NCBI RefSeq assembly: GCF_001544975.2
Contig: NZ_FCOG02000036.1
Location: forward strand, 1 to 64,000
Origin: Caballeronia arationis
Lineage (GTDB): Bacteria > Pseudomonadota > Gammaproteobacteria > Burkholderiales > Burkholderiaceae
Direction: 5' to 3'
DNA length: 64,000 nt
This document shows, one piece after another, positions 26,883-35,685 of this stretch. The notes under the pieces were generated by a model, which was not told where the DNA came from, searched no databases, and worked only from the letters and a program-made list of their open reading frames with translations. The first letter of the stretch is position 1; each line of letters opens with the position of its first letter. A program made the position numbers and the translations under genes.

Positions 26883-27302
26883 CTGCGTTTTCCCTGCTTG
26901 ACCGGCCTCGGGACACTTTGATATGCAGATCCGCAATGAATGAAGCCGATTATTAATTAACGGCCGTTCGTCGTATTTCCCTTGCTGCGCGGTCTTGAGC
27001 GCTTGTTCAGGGATTCCCCGGATAGCCTTTCGGCACGCTTTGGTAATTGGAGATCAATGAGAGTAAACACCTACGCGTGAAATCGTTAGAAATTATTTTT
27101 GCAGTTGACAGGTGCATACCGGCTCTCGAAAATTCATGCATTGCAGCAAGCCCAGAAAAACACGTAAGAACGGGCGAGAAAAGTGTAATTAGTAGGATTT
27201 AATCGGTGTCATGACGAGGTCATCGTCGGCAGTTAGCATTTAATTGACGCTGCAAAACGCGGCGCTCAATGCCAAAAATATAAATCGAGAGACTTGAAGC
27301 AA
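26883..27302. other. AT-rich intergenic region upstream of phaP
   Basis: About 420 bp between the phaP promoter and the XRE gene, with clearly lower GC than the rest. It contains runs such as TTATTAATTAAC but no gene, RNA or clear repeat that I can support. A PhaR site could lie here; none is recognised. Confidence 0.5.
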
Positions 27303-27587
27303 ATGGGGCGATATTCCCAAACCATCGGACACCTCGAACGTAGTCACGAGGACAACGTACTTCGGCGCGCGATTGCCGCGCGCCTCGACAGAACCCTTCA
27401 GAAGGCCGGCGTCAGTTCCGCGAAAGCGGCCAACTGGCTCGACGTGAGCGAACACGACGTGCAGTTCTGGCGGCGCGGCATCACGGTTCCGCCGCTCGCC
27501 GCATTCACGCGTATTGCGCGCACGCTCGACGTCGACGTTCACTGGCTCTGCACGGGCCAGTCGAATTCATCGCAGGCGGTGCCATAA
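27303..27587 (+). CDS. XRE-family helix-turn-helix protein
   Basis: A 94-residue DNA-binding protein. The HTH core runs from about residues 30 to 75 (SAKAANWLDVSEHDVQFWRRG), then IARTLDVDVHWLCTG, the end of a Cro/CI-type domain. No second domain. ATG 27303 is chosen; TTG 27294 in frame is possible and has the better-placed GAGAG. Target unknown. Confidence 0.75.
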   Translation: MGRYSQTIGHLERSHEDNVLRRAIAARLDRTLQKAGVSSAKAANWLDVSEHDVQFWRRGITVPPLAAFTRIARTLDVDVHWLCTGQSNSSQAVP

Positions 27588-27602
27588 CGCCGTAATCGCT
27601 CG

Positions 27603-27827
27603 CTAGGACAGCGACGCGAGGACGTTCGAAAGCCGTCGCACATGCGCCTTGAAGGCGTCGGTCGTTTCGCGCTCGCTCGTCGCGACATGCGACGTTTCGG
27701 CCATCGAGGCCTGCTCGTGAAAGTCGCCGACGATCCGGTCGCGCACGTCGGGCGGCATCGATCGGACGATGGAAACCAGCAGGGCCTCTTCCGCGTGCAG
27801 CATGCCGAGTATCGAACGCGTGTCCAT
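27603..27827 (-). CDS. Small unknown protein
   Basis: A 74-residue soluble, mainly helical protein (MDTRSILGMLHAEEALLVSI) with no recognised domain. GAAGGAGCG lies just before ATG 27827. It follows the EamA exporter gene by 34 bp on the same strand and may be co-transcribed. Confidence 0.6.
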   Translation of the reverse strand: MDTRSILGMLHAEEALLVSIVRSMPPDVRDRIVGDFHEQASMAETSHVATSERETTDAFKAHVRRLSNVLASLS

Positions 27828-27861
27828 GTGACGCTCCTTCGAGAGAGAATCCGCGCGCCGG

Positions 27862-28785
27862 CTAGGGCGCCGGCGTGCGTCCGTGCAGCAGCACCGTGCC
27901 GATGCCGCTCGCGGCAATCACGGCCATGCCGATCGACATCCACATGTCGGGCGCCTGGCCGAAGAACGCCCAACTGAACAGCGAAGCGAATGCGAGCTGC
28001 GCATAGCCGAACGGTGTCAGCACGGACAGCGGCGTGCGGCGCAGCGCCTGCAGCATCAGCAGTTGCCCGAGCGTGGCCATCGACGCCATCAACACGACGA
28101 GCGCCCAGCTTCCGATGCGCACCTGACCGAGCGCGGGCAGCGTCTCCGCCTGATCCATCCAGACGAGCACGCACAGCACGATGGTCGCGACGAGCGCGGT
28201 CAGGAAGTTCGTCGTGATCGCATCTTCGGTGCGAGACAGGTGACTCGACAATACCTGGAAGCACGCGAAGGTCGTCGCCGCCGCGATCGGAAAAATCACC
28301 GTCCAGCTGAACGCGTTGCCGCCCGGCCGCACGACGAGCAGCATGCCGATGAAGCCGATCACGACCATCGCCCACTTGCTGCGGGGCACGTTGTCCTTCA
28401 GAAGGGTCGCGGCGAGCAGGGTGGAGATGAGCGGCGCGAGCATCGCGAGCGAGGTGGTCACGGGCAGCGGAAGGTGCCTCAGGCCCGCGAACGTGCATGC
28501 GGAATTCGTGAGCAGCAGGACCGCGCGCAGGCATTGCAGCTTCACGCTCGCCGTGCGAAAGAGCCCGAAGGCGCCGCGCTTCGCGAGCCACACACCGAGC
28601 ACGATCATCTGGAACAGATAGCGCACCCACAGGAGTGCGAGAAGCGGCACGGTCGCGCCGATCAGCTTCACGGTGGAGTCGCTTGCCGCGAACGCCGCCG
28701 TGGTGAGAATCATGATGGCGATGCCGGCGCCGGGCCCTTCTGCATCGATGCGGTATCGCGCGCGGCCTTCTTCTAATGCTGCCAT
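27862..28785 (-). CDS. EamA/DMT-family metabolite exporter
   Basis: A 307-residue inner-membrane protein with about ten hydrophobic helices in two EamA repeats. Examples of segments are IAIMILTTAAFAASDSTVKL, LAMLAPLISTLLAATLL and GIGTVLLHG at the end. It likely exports or imports a small metabolite; the substrate cannot be read from sequence. ATG 28785 is chosen; an in-frame start at 28830 would add a charged 15-residue lead with no ribosome site. Confidence 0.87.
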   Translation of the reverse strand: MAALEEGRARYRIDAEGPGAGIAIMILTTAAFAASDSTVKLIGATVPLLALLWVRYLFQMIVLGVWLAKRGAFGLFRTASVKLQCLRAVLLLTNSACTFAGLRHLPLPVTTSLAMLAPLISTLLAATLLKDNVPRSKWAMVVIGFIGMLLVVRPGGNAFSWTVIFPIAAATTFACFQVLSSHLSRTEDAITTNFLTALVATIVLCVLVWMDQAETLPALGQVRIGSWALVVLMASMATLGQLLMLQALRRTPLSVLTPFGYAQLAFASLFSWAFFGQAPDMWMSIGMAVIAASGIGTVLLHGRTPAP

Positions 28786-29243
28786 GTCGTGTCCGTCAAT
28801 CTGCTTTCTCCCCCGCGAAGCACCTTGCATTGCGATCGACCGCCGGGCATGGGCACGCCCGCGCGTCCGATTTAACCATATGGTTCATTCTACGGACGGG
28901 CGGCGCCGCGTCAACGCGATTCTCCGGTGATCGGACGCGCGAGGCAAGGCGCGTCCTTCGGCTACGGCGAGCCACACGCCTTCGGATGTGCTGCAACGAA
29001 CACACGTGCGAACCGAAACGTGAACGCGCGCACCGACGGCCGCTGTCACGCGCCGCTATCGTCGGAGCAGGGTGTACGAGATCGTTAATTCGCGCGACGT
29101 CTGCGCGGGCCGCGATCCGGTGCGTTGCACAGCGCGACTCGACGAGCGTTGCTATTTCGCGAAGAGGCTTTGCGTTCGGTTATTTGCGACCTACACTTAA
29201 AGTGATTTCTCAGGATGTCGGACGGTTGTTGCAGGAGGCAGCG
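28786..29243. other. Intergenic region, about 458 bp
   Basis: It lies between the divergent EamA gene and the 29244 gene and must hold both promoters. TTTAACCATATGGTTCATT near 28871 contains the palindrome AACCATATGGTT, a possible regulator site. No gene recognised. Confidence 0.45.
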
Positions 29244-29465
29244 ATGAGAACGAGGACGCGTCAGGTCGTGCGCATGCTGGCGGACATGAGGCATGCAGCG
29301 CATTGCAGGGCACTGCGTGCAGTCGCGACCCAGGAGGCGATGCGCCTCGCCGCGGCGGAAGCCGAAGCGGACGCCGTGTTGCAGGAAGAAACGCACGAGG
29401 CGCCGGAGACGAGCAGCGACGTGCGTCCGGTCGAGGCAGTCAAGCGAGGCACCGGCTATCACTGA
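29244..29465 (+). CDS. Small charged helical protein
   Basis: A 73-residue Arg/Ala/Glu-rich protein (MRTRTRQVVRMLADMRHAAH) with no known domain. The CAGGAGG ribosome site is strong. A stem-loop begins at its stop codon. Confidence 0.6.
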   Translation: MRTRTRQVVRMLADMRHAAHCRALRAVATQEAMRLAAAEAEADAVLQEETHEAPETSSDVRPVEAVKRGTGYH

Positions 29466-29483
29466 TCGTGCGTTGGCACGATC
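29464..29483. terminator. Stem-loop between convergent genes
   Basis: GATCGTGC/GCACGATC is a perfect 8-bp stem with loop GTTG, overlapping the stop of the 29244 gene. There is no T-run, so terminator activity is only likely, not clear. Confidence 0.45.
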
Positions 29484-29490
29484 GTGCTGG

Positions 29491-29949
29491 CTATCGCGGC
29501 GTTCTTGACCCGCTGCGATAAGGGGAGAAGCGCCAGTGGCCCGCGCCGTCCTTTACGGCGATGGCGCCGTATTCGTGCAGCATTTCGCCCACCGCGCCGG
29601 GCTTGATCTCGTCACTCAGGCGGATCACGAGCAGGGTGCGGCCACGGTATTCCGCAGGCGGGGCATCTTCGCTCGCCGGCAGCGGCTCGGGCAGCCTCGC
29701 GCTCGCCGTCGAGAAGCGGTTGCGGGCGCCCACCACGCCCTGATGCTCGCCATGAGCGGCATATTCCGCTTCATCCTCGCGGTGCGCATCCGTCGTCGGC
29801 AGGCATTCCTCGTCGATCTGTGGGGCGCCTGGCTGCCCCGCGCGATAAAGGTGGGCGTCGTCGCGCCTGAGCCCCGCCAGTTGCAACGCACGCAGGGCTT
29901 CGTGTCCATCCCGATACGAGGCAAACACACCCACTATGACCTGATTCAT
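29491..29949 (-). CDS. Unknown protein, possibly stress-related
   Basis: A 152-residue soluble protein. The N-terminus MNQVIVGVFASYRDGHEALR followed by LAGLRRDDAHLYR looks like the start of YflT/general-stress-type proteins, which suggests but does not prove a link to stress. A low-complexity acidic middle is followed by a second beta-alpha unit (TLLVIRLSDEIKPGAVGEML). GGGAGG lies 7 bp before the ATG. Confidence 0.6.
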   Translation of the reverse strand: MNQVIVGVFASYRDGHEALRALQLAGLRRDDAHLYRAGQPGAPQIDEECLPTTDAHREDEAEYAAHGEHQGVVGARNRFSTASARLPEPLPASEDAPPAEYRGRTLLVIRLSDEIKPGAVGEMLHEYGAIAVKDGAGHWRFSPYRSGSRTPR

Positions 29950-30316
29950 TATCGACCTCCCACGTCGATTGGCGACGGCGCGGCCGGGCCTGTCGGTGGC
30001 CCGGTCCGATGCGGCGCGTCGGCGTCTTTCTGCTCTCATGCGCCGCCTTTCGTCAGAGGAACTAAAGCAACCGGCATTCCCGAGGGCGAAGAATCGTCGA
30101 TAAAGGTTGGTATGAGTTGCCGAAGGAACTGCGAGCGGATAGTTGACGCCGCTGCGAAAGCGGCATTGATCGCATGGATCGCGGGCGGATTGGTGTTCGC
30201 AAGCTCGCGCGTGCGAGGGCTGCGCCGGGTTGCGGCCGGGGGCCCGATCACTTAAGCTCCATGCAGTGCTGCATCAAGAAGTCCACAGCCCCTCATCGCA
30301 TCGACGCGAGGTTGGA

Positions 30317-30691
30317 ATGACAGGGAAGGCCTGCGCTTATGCATTCTTGCTGCTGACGGCTTCTGCTTCAGCGGCCCCATGTTATTCCGACGGCGACATC
30401 GTCACGCTCGAAGGCACCGCCACGCACCAGGCCGCGCGCGCCGCCGAAGCCTCGGCCAAGCCCGTCTGGGTCCTCTCGCTCGCAAGCCCCATCTGCGTGA
30501 ATTCGCCCGGCGCAGCGGCGGGCCAGAAGCAGCAAAGCTCGATCGACCTCGTGCAGATCGTCGATACGACGCCCACCGAGAACTCGCGCATTCAATTGAC
30601 CGGCAAGCTTGTCACGGGGAACGTGAGCGGCTACTACGCGGTGCCGACTGCCATCTGGGTGTTGAAGGAGCGCGTGCTGTCGGGGCAATGA
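30317..30691 (+). CDS. Exported protein, DUF4431-like
   Basis: A 124-residue protein with a signal peptide (residues 1-20, cleavage after SASA). The mature part starts APCYSDGDIVTLEGTA, has a second Cys in ASPICVNSP, and IQLTGKLVTGNVSGYY. This resembles DUF4431 periplasmic proteins of unknown role. Starts at ATG 30317. Confidence 0.65.
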   Translation: MTGKACAYAFLLLTASASAAPCYSDGDIVTLEGTATHQAARAAEASAKPVWVLSLASPICVNSPGAAAGQKQQSSIDLVQIVDTTPTENSRIQLTGKLVTGNVSGYYAVPTAIWVLKERVLSGQ

Positions 30692-30718
30692 ATGCGGCGT
30701 CCCCTGAGCGCATCGCTT

Positions 30719-30883
30719 TCACAACGAAGGCGGTTGCAAGCGGCACCACTGCGCGACCACGAATTGCAACGGCTGGTGCTCCAGTCCTCGTTCCTCGGCA
30801 AACCGAACGATCGCATCGAATTGCTGGCCGGTGCAGCGAAACGCTTCACGCGTGGACGGCGGGCAGTCTGTTTGTATCGGCAT
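30719..30883 (-). CDS. Possible 54-residue protein
   Basis: A short leftward frame starting MPIQTDCPPSTREAFRCTGQ with AAAGGATCG just ahead of ATG. The residue mix looks protein-like (FDAIVRFAEERGLEH) and better than the opposite strand. No domain is known. Confidence 0.4.
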   Translation of the reverse strand: MPIQTDCPPSTREAFRCTGQQFDAIVRFAEERGLEHQPLQFVVAQWCRLQPPSL

Positions 30884-31230
30884 GGCGATCCTTTTTCCAG
30901 GGCCTTCTTCCGCGAGGGCACGCGCCATGGACCGATGGTTTGCCGTCCCGGAGTGCTTGCACTGGATTAGGCCGCAGCGCCGCGCCCGATACCGGCTGCT
31001 AGCGCACACAAACGCTCATACGGATACGCGCGCCGAAGGGAAGCCGTCGCCTTCGGAGTGACACCGCACGCGGATGCGCCGCGTTCATGGAATAAAGCCG
31101 ATGCTTCGTCCGTTTAGTGGATGGGCCGGCGTTCGCGCATCGCGTTCATGCGGGACGGCCCGGCGGGAATCAGAACAAGAAAACCAGAACCGATGCGTTA
31201 CCGTTGCACGCAAACGGCGAGGAGGAGCTC
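30884..31230. other. Intergenic region, about 347 bp
   Basis: No gene, RNA or repeat that I can support. It includes the upstream region of the 31231 gene. Confidence 0.4.
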
Positions 31231-31479
31231 GTGAGTTCGGAAGCGTTTCAGCAGCAGGAGCTCGTGCATATCGAGCGGATGATCGCTGAGCTCGAGCGCA
31301 TGCCGGGGCGTCGCCGTGGCTTGGCGGCGCACAATCCCGTCATGCAGCCCGAGTACTGGAGAAAGCGCATTCATGCGCTGATGAAGTCGCCCGACGCGAC
31401 CGAGACCGTGGTCCGTCACGCGGCCGCGCTGCTCGAGAAGCTGGCCGAGCCGGCCGACCGGTCGCCCGGGTTCCGATGA
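31231..31479 (+). CDS. Small unknown protein
   Basis: An 82-residue helical protein. GTG 31231 with GAGGAGCTC directly ahead is the best start; an upstream in-frame start would add 38 residues of poor sequence. The middle (NPVMQPEYWRKRIHALMKSP) looks like a short Burkholderia family I cannot name. Confidence 0.55.
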   Translation: MSSEAFQQQELVHIERMIAELERMPGRRRGLAAHNPVMQPEYWRKRIHALMKSPDATETVVRHAAALLEKLAEPADRSPGFR

Positions 31480-31497
31480 CGTCGGCTCAGGCCGCGC

Positions 31498-32526
31498 CTA
31501 CGCGTTTTGTTCGACGGGTGTCACGACGAGGTCGAGCTTCTGCGTGCCGCGCAACACGGTGATGGTCACCGCGCGACCGATCCGCGATCCGCCGAGCGCC
31601 CGCTGCAGGGCATCGACGCTGTCGACCGTGAGACCGTCGATGGCGACGATCCGGTCGTCGTTGCGAATGCCGCCGAGCGCGGCCGGACTGCCCTTGACGA
31701 GCTCCATCACGTGCACGCCGCTCGCCGAGTTCAGTTCGAAATAGCGCTGCACACGCCGAGAGACCGGCACCGTAGTGCCCGCGACGCCGATATACGCGCG
31801 CCGCACGCGCCCGTGCGCGAAGATCTGCATGATGACCCACTTGGCCGTATCGATTGCGATGGCGAAGCAGATCGCCTGCGCGCCCTGGATGACCGCCGTG
31901 TTCACGCCGATCACCTGGCCGGCCGAGTTGATGAGCGGCCCGCCCGAATTGCCCGGGTTGAGCGCGGCGTCGGTCTGGATCACGTCGGGGATCATGCGGC
32001 CCGAGGTCGAGCGCAGCGACCGCCCGAGCGCGGAGACGACGCCTGTCGTGACCGTCTGCGCGAGGCCGAGCGGATTGCCGACGGCGATCGCGATCTGTCC
32101 GACCGAGAGCCGCGACGAATCGCCGAGTTCCACGTGCGGCAGCGGCTCCGGTGAGCCGATGCGCAGCACGGCGAGGTCGCTGTCGGGGTCCTCGCCGACC
32201 AGATCGGCATCGAACTTCGCGCCATCCGCGAGCGTCACGCGGATGTGCGTCGCGCCGTGCACGACGTGGCTGTTGGTCAGCAGATAGCCGTCGGGCGTGA
32301 AGATGAACCCGGAGCCCGTGCCGCCGCGCGTGCCGCGGCCGCTCGCGTCGCCGGGCAGGCGTCGTTCGACGGAGATGAAGGCGACGGCCTGCTGCACGCG
32401 TGCGAGCGCGCCGATGACCGTGCGGGAGTAGGCGTCGAGGAGTGCGAGGTCGCCAAGCGCGAGCGGTTCGGCTGCGTCCGGCGCGCCCCGCGACAGATCG
32501 TCGATGAAACGGGGACGGCTTCCCAT
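31498..32526 (-). CDS. HtrA/DegP-type serine protease with one PDZ domain
   Basis: A 342-residue S1C protease. The catalytic triad is His in TNSHVVHG, Asp in SDLAVLRI and Ser in NPGNSGGPL, followed by one PDZ domain (VHVMELVKGSPAALGGI). Unlike DegP/DegQ it shows no signal peptide or N-terminal membrane anchor, so it may act in the cytoplasm, or its true start may differ. ATG 32526 follows GCGGAG. Confidence 0.87.
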   Translation of the reverse strand: MGSRPRFIDDLSRGAPDAAEPLALGDLALLDAYSRTVIGALARVQQAVAFISVERRLPGDASGRGTRGGTGSGFIFTPDGYLLTNSHVVHGATHIRVTLADGAKFDADLVGEDPDSDLAVLRIGSPEPLPHVELGDSSRLSVGQIAIAVGNPLGLAQTVTTGVVSALGRSLRSTSGRMIPDVIQTDAALNPGNSGGPLINSAGQVIGVNTAVIQGAQAICFAIAIDTAKWVIMQIFAHGRVRRAYIGVAGTTVPVSRRVQRYFELNSASGVHVMELVKGSPAALGGIRNDDRIVAIDGLTVDSVDALQRALGGSRIGRAVTITVLRGTQKLDLVVTPVEQNA

Positions 32527-32628
32527 GATGGGGCTCCGCAATAATCGGATACCGACATGCGGGGCGGACGCGATGTTTTCAAGACAGCGGCGTGCGGTTC
32601 GCGACGACGAGCATGTCGCAACGCCGGT

Positions 32629-33534
32629 TCACCGCCCCGCGCGTGCCAGCACGCTCATCGGTCCGATACGTTCGATCGTGCGCATCTGCGCCTCGTCGCG
32701 CACGAAGAGCGAGCCCGCATAGCCGAGCGCGTTGACCGCAATGCCTTCGACGAGCGCGACGGATCGCGGCACGAGCAGCATCCAGTCGCGGGCGACGAGC
32801 AGGTTGTACGGCGCCGACTGATGCGCTTTCCCGTCGACTTCCACGGGCGGCACGCCTGCCGCATCCAGCAGCGCGCGGTATCGTTCCCACGCGCTCTGCG
32901 CCGTCTCGGGCGCATTCATGCCTCGCGATACGTCGAAGCGGGCGAACGCATGGGCGAACGGCAGCCCGGGCACGATGCCGGTTCCATCGCGCAGGCGCGC
33001 CGACGCGAAAAGCGGCTCAACCGGCAACGCGGGACCGGGCCGCCCGAGCGGCAGCGGCACGATCTGCAGATGCTTGTGCGGCTGGCTCGCGCCCGCTTCG
33101 GGTCCGCCATTGTAGAAACCCAGTCCGTCGAACTGGCTGAGGCATGCGAAGAGCGCCACGAAGTCGGCGAGATCGATCAGCGCGGATTGCGGTTCGAAGC
33201 GGCGCGTGACGACGAGCAGATGCTGGTCGATCACGTTGAACTTGTTCAGCAGGAGAATGTGGCTGTCGCCGATATCCGCGACGACCAGATCGCCGTCGCA
33301 CGGCAGGAAGGGGTTGATCCGCACCGCACCCGCCGGCGCGGACTCGCGCTTCGCGCGGTCCTCATCCTTGCGCGCGACGCTCGATACCTGCCGCACGAGA
33401 AACGTGACGCCGGCGTCGTCGATGGTTGCCTGAACCGTCTCGATCGGGCGTAGCGCGCCGCAGGCGAGCGCGTGGCGCGACTGCCGCAGGACGGCGGGCC
33501 ACAGCGAGCCGGGTTCGGGGAAAGGCAGCGTCAT
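32629..33534 (-). CDS. ATP adenylyltransferase (Ap4A phosphorylase)
   Basis: A 301-residue HIT-superfamily protein. The catalytic HxHxQ motif is HKHLQIVPL. LLLNKFNVIDQHLLVVTR and APYNLLVARDWMLLVPR match the two halves of the ATP_transf family. It would split Ap4A with phosphate into ATP and ADP, clearing a stress dinucleotide. It lies 102 bp upstream of the HtrA-like gene, same strand. Confidence 0.85.
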   Translation of the reverse strand: MTLPFPEPGSLWPAVLRQSRHALACGALRPIETVQATIDDAGVTFLVRQVSSVARKDEDRAKRESAPAGAVRINPFLPCDGDLVVADIGDSHILLLNKFNVIDQHLLVVTRRFEPQSALIDLADFVALFACLSQFDGLGFYNGGPEAGASQPHKHLQIVPLPLGRPGPALPVEPLFASARLRDGTGIVPGLPFAHAFARFDVSRGMNAPETAQSAWERYRALLDAAGVPPVEVDGKAHQSAPYNLLVARDWMLLVPRSVALVEGIAVNALGYAGSLFVRDEAQMRTIERIGPMSVLARAGR

Positions 33535-33572
33535 TCGTCAAGAGTAACACCCGTGACGCCGCGCGTTTTACT

Positions 33573-34301
33573 TCACGGCTCCTTGCGATCGGCCGTCGGA
33601 CGCACGGTCGTCAACGTGCGCTCGGCCAGCACCGCGTCGCGTTTGGCGAGCAAATGCGCACGCAGGATCGTCGCCATGCGGCGGCCGTCGCGCGAATCGA
33701 GCGCCTGGATCATCTCTTCGTGATCGCGGATGGCGCTGTCCCACTTCGGCGTCTGGAAGTTCGAGCGAAAGCGCAGCGCCTGCAGCCGCCGGTTGATCGA
33801 CACATACGTCTGCCGCAAGGCCGAATTGCGCGCGGCTTCGTTGATCTTGTCGTGGATCGCCTGGTTGCGCGCGTAGTAGCCGGACAGGTCGTTCTGCTGG
33901 CGGCACGCGAGCATCGCGTAGTGCAGCGCCTTGATTTCCGCGATCTCGGCCGCCGTGATCCGCTCGCACGCGAGTTCGCCGGAAAACGCTTCCAGTCCGC
34001 TCATCAGCTCGAAGGTTTCGCGGATCTCGGCTTCGCTCATCTGCGAAACCGACGCGCCCTTGTTCGGCGAGATGTCGATCAAGCCTTCGGCGGCCAGCAC
34101 CTTCAGCGCCTCGCGCAGCGGCGTGCGCGAAATGCCGAGCGTTTCGCACAGCTTGCGCTCGTTGAGCTTCACGCCAGGCGCGAGCCGTCCCTCGACGATG
34201 AAGGTGCGCAGATGGTCGACGACCGTGTCGTGCAGGCGCTGGCGCTCGACTTTCGGCAGGGCCAGCTCGAACTGCGCTTCGGGCAGGTCAGCATTTTGCA
34301 T
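33573..34301 (-). CDS. GntR-family regulator, FadR/FCD subfamily
   Basis: A 242-residue repressor. The winged HTH lies at about residues 18-82 (LCETLGISRTPLREALKVLA), followed by the all-helical FCD domain with metal/ligand histidines (residues 95-225). It is divergent from the 34461 operon. The operon promoter carries a perfect 16-bp palindrome, and a related site overlaps this gene's own start, so it probably represses both. Confidence 0.92.
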   Translation of the reverse strand: MQNADLPEAQFELALPKVERQRLHDTVVDHLRTFIVEGRLAPGVKLNERKLCETLGISRTPLREALKVLAAEGLIDISPNKGASVSQMSEAEIRETFELMSGLEAFSGELACERITAAEIAEIKALHYAMLACRQQNDLSGYYARNQAIHDKINEAARNSALRQTYVSINRRLQALRFRSNFQTPKWDSAIRDHEEMIQALDSRDGRRMATILRAHLLAKRDAVLAERTLTTVRPTADRKEP

Positions 34302-34308
34302 TCAATAC
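34293..34308. promoter_or_regulatory. Imperfect GntR operator at the regulator's own start
   Basis: The first nine bases (ATTTTGCAT) are the same as in the 34427 palindrome, with the second half degenerate (TCAATAC). It overlaps the GntR start codon, suggesting autoregulation. Confidence 0.45.
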
Positions 34309-34398
34309 TCCACGCTTCTTTTCACGCGATTTTACCGCACCGCCGCACGCCAATATCGACAGTCGACACGGCGGGGTTTTCCCCTAAGCGAAACGTCT

Positions 34399-34426
34399 TT
34401 GCGGACGGTGATCCGTGAGCTAGAGT
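34399..34426 (+). promoter_or_regulatory. Promoter of the catabolic operon
   Basis: TTGCGG (34399-34404) and TAGAGT (34421-34426) are spaced by 16 bp. The palindromic operator begins at the next base, covering the predicted transcription start. Confidence 0.5.
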
Positions 34427-34442
34427 ATTTTGCATGCAAAAT
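34427..34442. promoter_or_regulatory. GntR operator palindrome
   Basis: ATTTTGCATGCAAAAT is a perfect 16-bp palindrome between the promoter and the ribosome site of the 34461 gene. It is the expected form for an FCD-type GntR site. Confidence 0.7.
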
Positions 34443-34460
34443 GCCAAAAGGACGCGCAAC

Positions 34461-35681
34461 ATGTTCAAGCTCGACTTTCATCCCGCCGGACGCCATTTCC
34501 TGCAGATTCCGGGGCCGAGCCCGGTGCCCGACCGCATCCTGCGCGCGATGAGCTATCCGACGATCGACCATCGCGGTCCGGAATTCGGCGCGCTCGGGTT
34601 GAAGGTGCTTGACGGCATCAGGAAGATCTTCAAGACGACGCAGCCGGTCGTGATCTATCCGGCGTCTGGCACGGGCGCGTGGGAAGCCGCGCTCGCCAAC
34701 ACGCTTTCGCCGGGCGATACGGTCCTGATGTACGAGACCGGTCACTTCGCGACGCTCTGGAAGAAGATGGCGGAGAACCTCGGCCTCAAGCCCGAGTTCC
34801 TCGGGCTGCCCGGCATCGAAGGATGGCGGCGCGGCGTGCAGCCGGACATGATCGAGGCGCGCCTCTCCGAAGACACCGGCCACGCGATCAAGGCGGTGTG
34901 CGTCGTGCACAACGAGACATCGACGGGCGTCACCTCGGATATCGCCGCCGTGCGCCGTGCGATCGATGCGGCGGGGCATCCTGCGCTCCTGCTCGTCGAT
35001 ACGATTTCGGGCCTCGCTTCCGCCGATTACCGCCATGACGAATGGGGCGTGGATGTGACCGTGTCGGGTTCGCAGAAGGGCCTGATGCTGCCGCCCGGGA
35101 TCAGCTTCAACGCGGTGTCGCAGAAGGCGATCAAGGCGAGCGAAACCGCGACGCTGCCGCGCGCGTTCTGGGGCTGGGACGAGATCATCGAGATGAACAA
35201 GCAGGGCTACTGGCCGTACACGCCGAGTACGAACCTGCTGTACGGCCTCGCCGAAGCGCTCGACATGATCCTCGACGAAGGGCTCGAACAGGTCTTCGCG
35301 CGCCATCAGCGGCTCGCGGCAGCCTGCCGTGCGGCGGTCAACGCGTGGGGCCTGCCGATCCAGTGCGCGGACCCGTCGGTGTATTCGCCCGTGCTGACGG
35401 GCGTGATGACGCCCGAAGGCGTCGATGCCGATTCGGTGCGCAAGCTCATCTACGAGCACTTCGACATGTCGCTCGGCACGGGACTCGGCAAGCTGAAAGG
35501 GCGCATGTTCCGCATCGGGCATCTCGGCGACTGCAACGACCTCACGCTGATGGCGACGCTCGCCGGCTGCGAGATGGGGCTGAAGCTCGCGGGCGTAAAG
35601 CTCGAAGGCAGCGGCGTGGCCGCCGCGATGGACTATCTGACGAGCCACGTCGCGAAGCCTCAGTTGAAGGCCGCTGCCTGA
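34461..35681 (+). CDS. Class V aminotransferase, serine-glyoxylate type
   Basis: A 406-residue PLP enzyme. GSQKGLMLPPG carries the Schiff-base lysine (about Lys206), and LLVDTISGLAS holds the cofactor-binding Asp. It resembles serine-glyoxylate and alanine-glyoxylate aminotransferases (SgaA). In this operon it may aminate the 2-oxo acid made by the oxidase encoded 4 bp downstream. ATG 34461 has AAAGGA ahead; the upstream ATG 34434 lies inside the operator and is unlikely. Confidence 0.9.
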   Translation: MFKLDFHPAGRHFLQIPGPSPVPDRILRAMSYPTIDHRGPEFGALGLKVLDGIRKIFKTTQPVVIYPASGTGAWEAALANTLSPGDTVLMYETGHFATLWKKMAENLGLKPEFLGLPGIEGWRRGVQPDMIEARLSEDTGHAIKAVCVVHNETSTGVTSDIAAVRRAIDAAGHPALLLVDTISGLASADYRHDEWGVDVTVSGSQKGLMLPPGISFNAVSQKAIKASETATLPRAFWGWDEIIEMNKQGYWPYTPSTNLLYGLAEALDMILDEGLEQVFARHQRLAAACRAAVNAWGLPIQCADPSVYSPVLTGVMTPEGVDADSVRKLIYEHFDMSLGTGLGKLKGRMFRIGHLGDCNDLTLMATLAGCEMGLKLAGVKLEGSGVAAAMDYLTSHVAKPQLKAAA

Positions 35682-35685
35682 AGCC

